Position numbers and translations under genes: made by a program | Assembly (NCBI GenBank): GCA_036245525.1 | Contig: BTPG01000005.1 | Coordinates: forward strand, 214,272,224 to 214,336,223 | Length of the DNA: 64,000 bases | Reading direction: 5' to 3' | DNA from: Semisulcospira habei | Taxonomy: Eukaryota; Mollusca; Gastropoda; Semisulcospiridae | In this document: piece by piece, positions 34,239 through 43,499 of the stretch | How the letters are laid out: every line of letters starts with the position of its first letter | Numbering within the stretch: the stretch's first letter is position 1 | The notes under the pieces: generated by a model | Databases searched by the model: none | Told to the model about the DNA's origin: nothing | What the model saw: only the letters and a program-made list of their open reading frames with translations

Positions 34239-34240
34239 TA
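33895..34240 (+). repeat. Dispersed repeat, copy 2, with (GT)n expansion and (TTA)n tail
   Basis: Same order of blocks as copy 1 but with 37 or so GT units inserted between GAATGT and CACGTGAGCG (34014-34087), and ending AGCGCCTATATAATAACCGG then (TTA)n (34171-34238). The tail suggests an L2/CR1-derived 3' end or a SINE that uses one. Confidence 0.75.
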
Positions 34241-34261
34241 TGCCAAGACAAAGGTGAGTAA

Positions 34262-34420
34262 GAAATAGATTCTTACATCGGTGTTTAGATGATACTGAGA
34301 ATCACACTCTCGTGGTCTTAAAACCTTATCATACTCGCGTTCGCTCGTATGATAAGGTTTTAAAACCACTCGAGTGAGATTCTCGGTATCACCTAAACAC
34401 CGACATAAGACTCTATTTTA
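34262..34420. mobile_element. Large hairpin (family H), about 70-bp arms
   Basis: ATAGATTCTTACATCGGTGT...CTTAAAACCTTATCATAC pairs with GTATGATAAGGTTTTAAAAC...ACACCGACATAAGACTCTAT around TCGCGTTCGCTC. No TTAA termini and no other copy in the window. Confidence 0.75.
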
Positions 34421-34524
34421 TGTAATACACTTAATGGACGTAATGCCACTTCCCTTCACGGGGCGGAGAATGCCTTACGCCTGTGCAAGCTCTTGATATC
34501 GGAGAGAGCGTGTGGGCAGGGGCC

Positions 34525-34692
34525 AGATGCACGAGTGACCTTAGGTCCTGCGCAGGCCACTAAGCAAGGTACTCCTCTACCGCCGAGCACCTTGCACAGT
34601 GGCCGGCGGTTGTATGAGTGAGTTTAAATCCTGCGCAAGCCACTAAGCTTAGTGGCTTGCGCAGGATTTAGGCTTGCTCGTGTAACCCAGGA
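34525..34692. mobile_element. MITE F, two partial copies
   Basis: GAGTGACCTTAGGTCCTGCG, CAGGCCACTAAGCAAGGTAC, then GCACCTTGCACAGTGGCCGG. A second palindrome follows: CCTGCGCAAGCCACTAAGC directly joined to its complement GCTTAGTGGCTTGCGCAGG. Confidence 0.75.
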
Positions 34693-34735
34693 CCCTAACC
34701 CCTTTTGTTGTTTTTGACATGTAAGACCAAGCTGA

Positions 34736-34836
34736 CTGTTGGCTAGACCGCCTGATGGTCAGATGACACCTGGCTATACCACCTGATGGTCAGATCACAC
34801 CTGGCTATACCGCCTGATGGTCAGATCACACCTGGA
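34736..34836. repeat. 33-bp tandem repeat, 3 units
   Basis: Unit CCGCCTGATGGTCAGATCAC then ACCTGGCTATA. Confidence 0.9.
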
Positions 34837-34895
34837 AGCATTTTTTTTTAATTGAGAAATCAATTTTCCTTTATTTACTGACATTTCTTTTCAGA

Positions 34896-35052
34896 TGCGG
34901 GGGCCGAGTTGGCTCGGGTAGCAAACATGCGGACTCTCGATCGTAAGGTCTAGGAGTTCGAACCGCGGTGCGTTCAAAATTTGTACACACCTTATTCGTT
35001 TCGCTGTCTTTGAAATCACCTTCGTGGTGGCAAAAGACGTTAAGCACTAAAC
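34896..35052 (+). mobile_element. tRNA-derived SINE (family S1)
   Basis: The head GGGGGCCGAGTTGGCTCGGG, TAGC has an A-box-like motif and AGTTCGAACC is a canonical B box, typical of RNA polymerase III promoters. The tail ACCTTCGTGGTGGCAAAAGA then CGTTAAGCACTAAAC resembles the 3' end of the I-like LINE at 50443 (CGTTGTGGCGAGAGACGTTA). The MITE A that follows starts 3 bp after it. Confidence 0.78.
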
Positions 35053-35054
35053 AT

Positions 35055-36065
35055 TTAACCGCCTCACTGCCGAACACAGTCCAACTGCAAGAGACACAGA
35101 TCCTCCTAAGCCCCTGCAGTTGCTGGGGGTCATGAGGATATATGTCTCTTGAGGACAGAAATCTGTACCCGTGTTCCTTGGAGGGCTTGCCAGCCGCCAC
35201 TCGTTGTCCTTGGAGGGCTTGCCAGCCGCCACTCGTTGTCCTTGGACGGCTTGCCAGCCGCCACTCGTTGTCCTTGGACGGCTTGCCAGCCGCGACTCGT
35301 TGTCCTTGGACGGCTTGCCAGCCGCCACTCGTTGTCCTTGGAGGGCTTGCCAGCCGCGACTCGTTGTCCTTGGACGACTTGCCAGCCGCCACTCGTTGTC
35401 CTTGGACGGCTTGCCAGCCGCGACTCGTTGTCCTTGGAGGGCTTGCCAGCCGCGACTCGTTGTCCTTGGACGGCTTGCCAGCCGCGACTCGTTGTCCTTG
35501 GACGGCTTGCCAGCTGCGACTCGTTGTCCTTGGACGGCTTGCCAGCTGCGACTCGTTGTCCTTGGACGGCTTGCCAGCCGCGACTCGTTGTCCTTGGAGG
35601 GCTTGCCAGCCGCCACTCGTTGTCCTTGGACGGCTTGCCAGCCGCGACTCGTTGTCCTTGGACGGCTTGCCAGCTGCGACTCGTTGTCCTTGGACGGCTT
35701 GCCAGCTGCGACTCGTTGTCCTTGGACGGCTTGCCAGCCGCGACTCGTTGTCCTTGGAGGGCTTGCCAGCCGCCACTCGTTGTCCTTGGACGGCTTGCCA
35801 GCCGCCACTCGTTGTCCTTGGACGGCTTGCCAGCCGCCACTCGTTGTCCTTGGACGGCTGCCAGCCGCCATTCGTTGTCGTTGGACGGCTTGCCAGCCGC
35901 CACTCATTGTCCTTGGACGGCTTGCCAGCCGCCACTCGTCCTTGGACGGCTTGCCAGCCGCCACTCGTTGTCGTTGGACGGCTTGCCAGCCGCCACTCGT
36001 TGTCCTTGGAGCGACTCGTTGTCCATGGACGGCTTGTTAGCCGCCACTCGTTGGCGCTGAGTTAA
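35055..36065. mobile_element. MITE A expanded to 1 kb by a 32-bp array
   Basis: Left terminus TTAACCGCCTCACTGCCGAA. Hairpin 35087-35151 (GCAAGAGACACAGATCCTCC...). The sequence then reads CTGTACCCGTGTTCCTTGG, equivalent to the normal right part, and runs into about 27 units of GCCAGCCGCCACTCGTTGTC then CTTGGACGGCTT (35172-36055). It closes CGTTGGCGCTGAGTTAA, sharing its TTAA with the next element. The units differ mainly at CCGCCAC/CCGCGAC/CTGCGAC. Open frames of 250-350 codons here come from six-frame readings of a GC-rich repeat. Confidence 0.88.
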
Positions 36066-36275
36066 CTCATTCAGCCCGACGCACGTATCTCCCAAATTTT
36101 GGAGGCGTCATCTAACGACTATGCACCTGTTGCAGGAGATGAATCGACCATGATAATTCAAGGGTAGTGCCAGATTTTCTTGGCGCCGACAGGCGCCAAG
36201 CTAATCTGGCACTAACCTTGAATTATCATGGTCGATCCATCTCCTGCTGTAGTGCGTCAGGGCTGAATGGGTTAA
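36062..36275. mobile_element. MITE B1, full length
   Basis: TTAACTCATTCAGCCCGACG at the left, AGGGCTGAATGGGTTAA at the right. Hairpin CATGATAATTCAAGGGTAGT...CACTAACCTTGAATTATCATG. Flanks CTAACGACTATGCACCTGTT and CTCCTGCTGTAGTGCGTCAG are diagnostic of B1. Confidence 0.9.
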
Positions 36276-36863
36276 CAAAGATTTTACAACATAATCTGCT
36301 TCCACTACACTAGTACCGAAGGGGTTAAACCACTAGTACCGAAGGGGTTCGCGTGTTCTGACAGAGGTTGCCATTAGAGACAACCTGTGACAGCCTCCTT
36401 CTGCTCTTCTGTCACACCTTCATCAAGGATGACACTGACAAGATAGGCTGCTGTGCACGGCAGATGGACGAATTGCCTCTCCAGTGCTCACAGACGGGGA
36501 TAATTCCATTCTCAGGGCTCTGGCTCCATTGACGCCAACAAGACGTGTTTCATTGAAAACTCCCATCACCGTGTTTTTTGTTCTTGCCCTCCCGGAAATT
36601 CAATTGGTGTGTGTGGGTGTTGTGGAAATGGGGAAGGGAGTGGAGCAGCGCGTGCGAACAGCCGTGGATCAGGCCTTACTTGGGATCTTGTAGCAATCGG
36701 AATAGAAACAAAAAAGGCAGTTCCCAAAATAGACTGATGACGCAGACTGGTCTGTGCGTGTGCGTGTGTGCGTGTGTGCGTGTGTGCGTGTGTGCTCTTT
36801 CCGCAGAGTCCTCCTATCTACAAGACACCCCCACCACCACCCCGCATACCCTCCTTGAATTAA
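36276..36863. other. Unassigned sequence
   Basis: A 23-bp duplication (ACTAGTACCGAAGGGGTT twice, 36309-36350) and a short (GT)n-type run (36757-36795). No gene seen. Confidence 0.4.
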
Positions 36864-37075
36864 TTAACCCCTTCACTGGCCGAAGAAACGTGAACACGAC
36901 TTCACTGCAAGAGACATAGATCCTCATGAGCCCCCGCAAATGCGGGGGCTCATGAGGATCTATGCCTCTCGCTGACACCACGTTGTCCGTGTTGCTGGGC
37001 CGGCCGGCGCACTTTGGCGTGGAATTAACACGGCGTCACAAACACGATCTGCGTCCATTGGAGTGAAGGGGTTAA
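36864..37075. mobile_element. MITE A, reference full-length copy (212 bp)
   Basis: Both termini are intact: TTAACCCCTTCACTGGCCGA at the left and GGAGTGAAGGGGTTAA at the right. A near-perfect central hairpin lies at 36907-36972 (GCAAGAGACATAGATCCTCA...GGATCTATGCCTCTCGC, centre GCAAATGC). There is no coding capacity. TTAACCC termini with a TTAA duplication are typical of piggyBac-superfamily MITEs; membership is inferred from the ends only. The hairpin is the most frequent element in the window (about 34 sites). Confidence 0.85.
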
Positions 37076-37147
37076 TATATGTGAGCTGGTCTGTGATTGT
37101 GGACCTTAAGGCTCCTGCGTCCTGCAGTCCCAACTAACGACGTCATC

Positions 37148-37465
37148 GATTCGATTAGTTCCGTGTTTAACGTCCACGGCACCGAGGTGATAATGGACGG
37201 CCCTGACGGGCGGGTTATGGGGGACAGGGAAATCTATTGCCTATGGAGTACGACCTGAACACTGATCAACTCAGGCGCACTGCAACTGTGCGACTTTGAT
37301 TTACCAGGACCTTTCACCGGACATGCTATTGAACAAGCCCGTCTTTTCCCCCCTGGATTGCGAGTCCAGCTACCGGGGCCGGGACGGGGATTCGAACCCA
37401 CGACCCGGCGATTCCCTTCGCTCTCCTGCTCCAACGCTTAACCGCCTGAGCTATTTCGGACTCTA
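37148..37465 (-). mobile_element. tRNA-derived SINE (family S2) with 13-bp target duplication
   Basis: Read on the minus strand, the head GTCCGAAATAGCTCAGGCGG, TTAAGC has an A box and GGGTTCGAATCC is a B box. A body of about 240 bp follows. TAACGACGTCATC flanks the insertion (37135-37147 and 37466-37478), so this is an intact, fairly young copy. The fragment at 15622-15790 belongs to the same family. Confidence 0.9.
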
Positions 37466-37478
37466 TAACGACGTCATC

Positions 37479-38081
37479 CCGTCACGCCCCGCCCCGCCAT
37501 TTATTCAGCCACTGACACCCCTTGATGGAAAAGGAAAGCGACATATTGACGTTGAACACGTCCACAGAAAACGTGGCATCTATGATAATTGTTTTCAATG
37601 CCGCCCCTCACAAAAAAGTATTGTTGCCTTTTAAACCATGGTTGCCAAGTAAATTCAGACAATTCGATTTATAAAAGTTTAGTCTGCTGGGCGGAACTTT
37701 GGAAAAGTTTTATTGGACTTGGAGAAGTGAAAATTACGGACTTTGCCAGACGCTGGGGCACCCCAGATACCAGTTTGAGTGAAACTGAATTCGAGCTGTC
37801 CCAGACAATTAGGGCAAGTGCGTCTCAGTGCGTTAGGTTACAACAGTTCCAGACAAAGCTGTGAACAATACCATCATGTATTAAACCCTTGTTGCCTCCG
37901 CTGGCCGACGGACAGGAGCGCAGTTGGGGCCAGCGTGATGCACAGAGCCTATGAGCCCCACAGTTCGTTCCAGTACAGCAACGTTACAAGACTCAGACGT
38001 GGGCTGTCGCATACCGCTATGATCTAAACTCCTGGAGGGCAACCTCATCTGGATGAGAGACAGCAGCGTGAATTCACGCCA
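37479..38081. other. Unassigned sequence
   Basis: Plus-strand frame 37589-37864 (91 codons, ending QCVRLQQFQTKL) has no family I recognise. TTAAACCCTTGTTGCCTCC near 37880 may be the left end of the following MITE A. Confidence 0.35.
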
Positions 38082-38148
38082 GCAAGAGGCATGGATCCTC
38101 ATGAGCCCCCGCAGTTGCGGGGGGCTCATGAGGATCTATGCCTCTTGC
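38082..38148. mobile_element. MITE A hairpin, near-perfect
   Basis: GCAAGAGGCATGGATCCTCA...GGATCTATGCCTCTTGC with one extra G in the right arm. Confidence 0.88.
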
Positions 38149-38707
38149 AGATAGATCGTGTTGTCTGCAGAAAGTAAGTCGTGATCGCAGGGTGCGGGTA
38201 TGGATTACCAGATCGAATAGAGTGTGTAGACAAAAGCCGCACTGCCTGCCGCCCCTAGCCCCGGGACTCACGGTCCCGTCCCCCGGGATAGATTACAGCG
38301 GTAAACTGAGGGTCAGCTTCTGTAACGACGCCAGTCAGCGGCGCCCGTCCGTACAGATCCTCACCAGCCGCCAGGAATGCTGGTAACAGTTGCGTGATCT
38401 GTGGCAGTGCAGTTCAGTTCATTCACAAAATGTGTGGGCGATGCTGACACTGCACGTGGGTGTTGGTGGATGAATGCAGAGCGAGACGATGCGAGCTTAC
38501 ACGTGGGTACGTGCACACAGTGAGCAATGGTCCTCGGGCCCACGACGGCCCCAGTGGGCCCGAAGAGGTTCTGCTACAGGGGCAGTGTACTCTCCGGTAA
38601 AGTTCTGCCTTCAGGAGGCAAAGGACAGTAAATCCATATGTTCATTGTATTACAATGACAATCTTGCGTCTCACAAAAATGGACTCACTGCAAAAGGGCA
38701 GAGTTGT
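38149..38707. other. Unassigned, contains a GC hairpin
   Basis: TCCTCGGGCCCAC at 38531 pairs with GTGGGCCCGAAGAGG (to 38567). No gene seen. Confidence 0.4.
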
Positions 38708-38775
38708 CTAACTCATTCGAGGCACCCCGCATCAATAGCTGCGAAAGTGTCTATAGCGTTGCGTACTGACGGTAT
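38708..38775. mobile_element. MITE C, left half
   Basis: CTAACTCATTCGAGGCACCC then CGCATCAATAGCTGCGAAAG and TGTC, as in the copy at 19693. The right arm is absent. Confidence 0.65.
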
Positions 38776-38872
38776 CTCTTCAGAAAATCAAGTGCACGCT
38801 TCCGCAGAAGCCTTCACAGACTTTTTGTCTATATCTTGACAAACACTGGTCTGGTTTACGTAATAGATCTGT

Positions 38873-39463
38873 TAACCATTACACTTAATGTGTAGTGTTC
38901 GATTACTTAACCATTACTCTTAATGTGTAGTGTCCGATTGCTTATGTCTCTTGGCTTGACTTCGCGAACGAAGATTCTATAGGGCTTGCCCACGTCTCCT
39001 AAAGCCTGCGCGGTGGAGCTTTTTGGTGGAGTGCAGTGTGCGCAGTACTGGCCCCACCCTTTAAACCCTTGGTTCGTTTGCCATGGCCTAGCAAGCTGGG
39101 ACGGTGGCATCGAGGTCCTCGGGTCGTAGGTTTGTCTTAGTCTCTGGCTCAAAAGCCTTCCCCGGAGACACGGGGGGTTTGATGTCAGGGGTTTCCTCCC
39201 TTAGCCTTTCCGCAGCCAAGCGGCCAGGCCTGCAAGGCAGCAGGGGACTCGTGGGGGCCGGGGTCGTCTATGTCCCGTGCAGATGTGAACATCTGCCCAC
39301 TGCCCAGACGGTGACACTTACCAGAGGAGAAAAATCCAACGCCGGAACCCGGTATCGAACCTCGCACCTTTGGCATTGGAGGCAGACGCCTTAACCACTG
39401 CGCCACTTCCCCGTCTTGCTTCCCCGATTGCTTAACCATTACACTTAATGTGTAGTGTCCGAT
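38873..39463. repeat. 35-bp direct repeat split by a SINE
   Basis: TTAACCATTACACTTAATGT then GTAGTGTCCGATT occurs at about 38873, 38908 and 39432. The last copy was separated from the tandem pair by the SINE insertion. Confidence 0.85.
38945..39423 (-). mobile_element. tRNA-derived SINE (family S3) with target duplication
   Basis: On the minus strand the head GGGAAGTGGCGCAGTGGTTA, AGGCG (A box) and GAGGTTCGATACC (B box) are clear near 39355-39415. CCGATTGCTTA flanks it (38934-38944, 39424-39434). Length about 479 bp. Confidence 0.88.
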
Positions 39464-39749
39464 TTTTTTTATTGACTTAACCCTTTTTATTCTGATACAA
39501 CCCATTGTTTGAAATAAAATTGATAGTTCAAGGGTGGTGTGAGAATAGCTTGGCGCCTGGGCCGTTACGTGGTAGTCGTGTTCGTGCAATCACATTGCAA
39601 TCACACCAGACACTCACGTAGGGTTTTTGTAGAAAAAAAACCTCACTCAGTTGCAACTCGACACACGTGACACCCACTGGTAACAGTTCCAACAGTACTT
39701 TATTCTTACAATGCACTTTTAGCACAATGCGTCCACAAATGCATCCACA

Positions 39750-39890
39750 CTTTGATACACTGTCTCATACAATGCATCCACACTTTGATACACTGTCTCA
39801 TACAATGCATCCACACTTTGATACACTGTCTCATATAATGCATCCACACTTTGATACACTGTCTCATACAATGCATCCACAATTTTGATA
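39750..39890. repeat. 33-bp tandem repeat in the left arm, about 4.5 units
   Basis: ACAATGCATCCACACTTTGA then TACACTGTCTCAT. The matching part of the right arm (40770-40860) has only single diverged units, so the expansion is arm-specific. Confidence 0.9.
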
Positions 39891-39935
39891 CAAAGTGTCT
39901 CTCATACAATACACGCGCATATTTCCTAACACCTT

Positions 39936-39943
39936 CTTTTATA
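39936..39943 (-). promoter_or_regulatory. TATA-like box, left arm
   Basis: TATAAAAG on the minus strand, followed downstream (toward 39700) by AATAAA at 39699-39704. Confidence 0.45.
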
Positions 39944-40736
39944 CTATTACAGATTTCCAGAACAATCCCGAAAATTACACAACTCAACCAATAAGACAAG
40001 AAAACGTTAAAAAAAACCCTCATTAATATTCATTAAAACCCTCATTAATATTCATTAAAAAGAACACTCTACAATCGTCCACTAAAATCTAGGTGCATTA
40101 CGTAAATGTAACGAAATGTAGCCAACATGTGTACTACAATACTTTGACGTTATATTTGCGGTCCCCAGAACAATCGCGCCTTTTCCAGAACCTTCCAGCT
40201 TAATCTAGGTTGGAATTTGCAACAAGTTAGCGACAAAAATCGACCGCAATTCTTCATGGAAAACAAAACGAATCATTAATGTGTGTGATTCTTATCTAAA
40301 TAACTCATCTGAACACCGGATCTTTTCCTATGATTAACACTGTTACGTTTGTGGTTGTGTTATTCTTTGAGAGCATGTGTGTGTTAAATCACAGGAAAGA
40401 TCCGATGTTCATTTGAGGTTTTTTTTTTTTTGGATTGGAATTGCGTACCTTTTTGGTAGGATTCATTTTCTTTTGCACGGAGAATTGCGATCGTTTTTTT
40501 GTTGTGACGCTTAGTTTTGCTACAATGTTGTAAAATTTGACCTACATTAGACTGGAAGGTTCGAGCAGGGTTGCCAACTTTCTAGTGGACGTCAGATATG
40601 ACGTCAAAGTTGTAGGCAACATTTCGTAACATTGTATTGAAGGTTTTTCATGAATATTAACACGTTTTGGTTACGTTTTCTTTTCTGATTGGTTGTGTTG
40701 TGTAATTTGCCGGATTATTCTGGAAATCTGTAATAG

Positions 40737-40744
40737 TATAAAAG
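40737..40744 (+). promoter_or_regulatory. TATA-like box, right arm
   Basis: TATAAAAG on the plus strand, mirrored by the motif in the left arm. AATAAA follows at 40877-40882. Confidence 0.45.
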
Positions 40745-41194
40745 AGCGTGTTAGAAAGTATGTGTGTACATTGTATGAGAGACGCAGTATGTCAAAAGTG
40801 TTGTTGCATTGTAGAGGAGACAGTGTATCAGTGTTGGTGCATTTGTGAATGTATTGTGGGGAGATCGCATCGTTGCAATAAAATATTGTTGGAACTGTTA
40901 CTCCAGTGTGGTCTACATCCTTATACCACGTATGACGAGTTGCAGCTGAGTGAAGTTTCTTTACAAGAACCCTACGCGCGTGCGTCTGGTGAGATTGTAT
41001 CATACTACGACTACCACGTAACAAACAGACACATGCCCTAAAAAGAATAACGCAACCACAAACGTAACATTCGCCAAGCTATTCTGGCGCCAGCCTTGAA
41101 CAAAAACAGTTGATCTTGCTGCTATTCTGTAATGTAGCCTTCATAGGACAATAAGGAAATTGTACAAAATCAGCCTCAGTGTGTAATGGATTAA

Positions 41195-41757
41195 GGTGAA
41201 TTGGGGCACTCCTCTTTTAACATTAACTTCTAACAATCATGACAGATCATTTTTCTGCTGTGGTTTGTCACGTCGCCATGAGATCTGCAGTCATCTGACG
41301 AACAGCCAGTATGTCTAGTTTTGTTTTTAAATTTGTAACAAAACAATTCTCGCTGATCGCGAAAAGGGACAAGCTGGCTTTTGCCAAACCACGGCAGAGA
41401 CAGTCCTCGCTGTTTGTCCAGCGTTAAATCCACTTGTTCAAACGTTCACTCATTCAAATAATCAATCAATGCAATTTTGTCCGTGGTGAGTGAGTGAGAC
41501 CAGATGAATTACGAGCTGCCAACTTCCCGGCCGATGACAAGCGGCGTTGGGAATTGATCTCCATACCCTCCAAGATCATCCCTACACCAGGGTCGATGGC
41601 AGACGACACAGGCGCCGCCGATCTCCCGCTGGGCCCGGGTACACTCTGCACGATGTCGTCCGCCGCCGGCCTGAGTGTCGTTCACAAAATGGTCCTAGTG
41701 TCGACGGCTGCAAATGTTATGTTTCTGTATCGTGTGATATCGAAAAATCAACGTGTC
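41195..41757. other. Unassigned sequence
   Basis: Overlapping plus-strand frames (41494-41831) without recognisable domains. Confidence 0.4.
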
Positions 41758-41822
41758 CAAGCGGCATAGATCCTCATGAGCCCCCGCATGCGCGGGGGCT
41801 CATGAGGATCTATGCCACTTGC
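41758..41822. mobile_element. MITE A hairpin, near-perfect
   Basis: CAAGCGGCATAGATCCTCAT...GGATCTATGCCACTTGC with centre GCATGCGC. Confidence 0.87.
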
Positions 41823-42352
41823 AATCTTTAATCCGCAAATGTTCGTCCTATCAGCACCTCGAACAGTTATCATTTTCGCAACAAAAACAAAAAAAAAATA
41901 CTCCAACATGGAGGGGAGCTAACTGCTCTATGTCCACAGACTTGTGAGTTGCGTCCGCTTGACGAGCCAAGAGGAAAGGGGGATAATCGGGCAGACAGAT
42001 CGGTTTGGCAAGGGAAAACACTCGTGTTACCGCTGATTGGTTTTTTTGTGGGACGACAAATTTGCAGTCTCTACAGGGAGGCAAATGGGGAGTCCGCTTC
42101 ATCAGTACCGCTATCGCAGTCAGAAAGTCAGATGCCCAGTGTGGACACAGTGCAGATTTTGCAGGGCTTTTGAAATTGCTCCGTCGGTAAAGGAGCATCC
42201 GTCAGAAGTGTAACAGTTATTGTTAGTTCAAAGCTAGTGCCAGATTAGCTGACAGTGTGGGGCGGGGTTGAAAGGGAGCGAGAGGTCCCATCACTGATTC
42301 ACGACTTGTCTCGCGATTCATGAATCAAGGATTATTACACACACAGTCATTG
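41823..42352. other. Unassigned, with a MITE B1 scrap
   Basis: TTAGTTCAAAGCTAGTGCCA then GATTAGCT (42223-42251) is a fragment of a B1 arm. No gene seen. Confidence 0.4.
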
Positions 42353-42565
42353 TTCACCCTTTTAGCGTCACGGGCGCATTTCCCGAATTTAGGAAGTGTT
42401 ACTTAACGACTATGTACCACTTGCAGGAGGTGGATTGAGGATGATAATTGAAGGGTATTGCCAGATTAGCTTGGCGCCTGCAGGCGCCAGGCTAATCTGG
42501 CATACCCTTGAATTATGATGGTCAATCAATCTCCTGCTGTAGGGTGTTGGCGCTAAAAGGCTTAA
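42353..42565. mobile_element. MITE B1
   Basis: Left end TTCACCCTTTTAGCGTCACG (decayed TTAA), right end GTTGGCGCTAAAAGGCTTAA. Hairpin GATGATAATTGAAGGGTATT...CATACCCTTGAATTATGATGG with small arm mismatches. Confidence 0.82.
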
Positions 42566-42941
42566 TCTAGTGGTGGTGGTTGGGGTGGGGTGGGGGGGGG
42601 GGGGGTAGGAAGAGATAGAGAGGGGGATAACTCTTGCTACTGGCCAAAATCAAACGACATCTTCCCCCTCTCCCACCACTCCACCCCACCCCCCCACCCC
42701 AAGTTCACCGCACCCATCGAGACTCGTACACCCTCTACACCCATGTACACCCACCCACGCACCACTGATCACATCCATCCACCCACCCACCTCAGTGTCC
42801 ACGCATTCCCTGTCATTCACGTATGACGTGCTTTTCGGCTTGATGATCAAAGCCAAATCGCCATCAAAGATACACGACAAGCCCACTGTGAATTGGTTCC
42901 GTTTCTCTCGGACAATGTCCCTCAGCCAGTCATCCCCACCT
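42566..42941. other. Unassigned, G- and C-rich
   Basis: G-rich run 42571-42606 and CCACCCACC-type sequence near 42750-42795. No gene seen. Confidence 0.4.
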
Positions 42942-43006
42942 GCAAGAGGCATAGATTCTCACGAGCCCCTGCGACAGCAGGGGCTCATGAGAATCTATGC
43001 CTCTTG
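42942..43006. mobile_element. MITE A hairpin
   Basis: GCAAGAGGCATAGATTCTCA...TGAGAATCTATGCCTCTTG. TTCTCA/TGAGAA replaces CCTCA/TGAGG in both arms. Confidence 0.85.
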
Positions 43007-43499
43007 ATGCCATGTCTATTAGAATCTCTCCTCCGTACGCGGAGTAATTCGTGGGAGTAAAAGCTTGTGACAGTCAACATCACGCCGCGCATGAGATCAA
43101 CCGTCAAGTCCTCTTCACGCTCCACGGAGCGTGACAAAGGCATCAAAGAAATTAAGCCGGCAACCCACGTTCCCGCTAATTGACAGGTCGCCGCTCTCAG
43201 CAGAACCAAAGCTAATGACTTGTTCCCGATTCTCCCGCGGCCATGGCGCAACGTGCAGGTCGATTTTGTGACAGGGGACATTTCAGCTGGCTTACTGACT
43301 GCGTTGACTGACTGACCCAGTTACTGACTGACCGATTGATTGATTGATTGATTGATCCGTTCATTTATTCATTTATTCATTTACTCATTCATTCATTTAT
43401 TTGTTCTACCCAAGGGCTGATTTACTGACTGATAGATTGACTGGCTTACTAACTGACCGGCTTACCGACCGCACGTTCACTGACTGACTGCAGGTCTTT
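43007..43499. other. Unassigned, with simple repeats
   Basis: GATT and ATTC tetramer runs at 43331-43402 and repeated ACTGACTG-type sequence around 43285-43330 and 43418-43490. Confidence 0.5.

Larger units (their letters stand above)
39477..41194. mobile_element. Giant foldback element: about 0.75-kb inverted arms inside MITE B4 ends
   Basis: The outer ends are MITE B4-type: TTAACCCTTTTTATTCTGAT at the left and CAGTGTGTAATGGATTAA at the right, with B hairpin halves inside (TAGTTCAAGGGTGGTGTGAG; CAAGCTATTCTGGCGCCAGC). Between them, 39561-40340 and 40341-41069 are diverged inverted copies of each other. Paired landmarks are ACCGGATCTTTTCC / GGAAAGATCCGATG, ATTACAGATTTCCAGAA / TTCTGGAAATCTGTAAT, and CTTTTATACTATTACAG / CTGTAATAGTATAAAAG. 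Each arm has a TATA-like and an AATAAA motif in the same order, as in an LTR. The right arm alone starts TGTTACGTTTGTGGTTG and ends with CAACCACAAACGTAACA. It could be two inverted solo-LTR-like units or a true foldback element. Confidence 0.75.

Noticed and set aside
34871..36065. Several 250-350-codon open frames on both strands
   Set aside because: Six-frame translation of a GC-rich 32-bp array plus a SINE; mutually overlapping frames with no domain.
37589..37864. 91-codon plus-strand frame as a host exon
   Set aside because: No family recognised, no splice evidence, lies in a repeat-rich stretch.
39355..39415. Possible tRNA gene (also at 37400, 63750 and 34899)
   Set aside because: A and B boxes are present, but each is the head of a longer element with a tail and, in two cases, a clear target duplication, so these are SINEs.
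39477..41194. Complete LTR retrotransposon
   Set aside because: TATA and AATAAA motifs suggest LTR-like arms, but the arms are inverted rather than direct and no gag or pol sequence lies between them.
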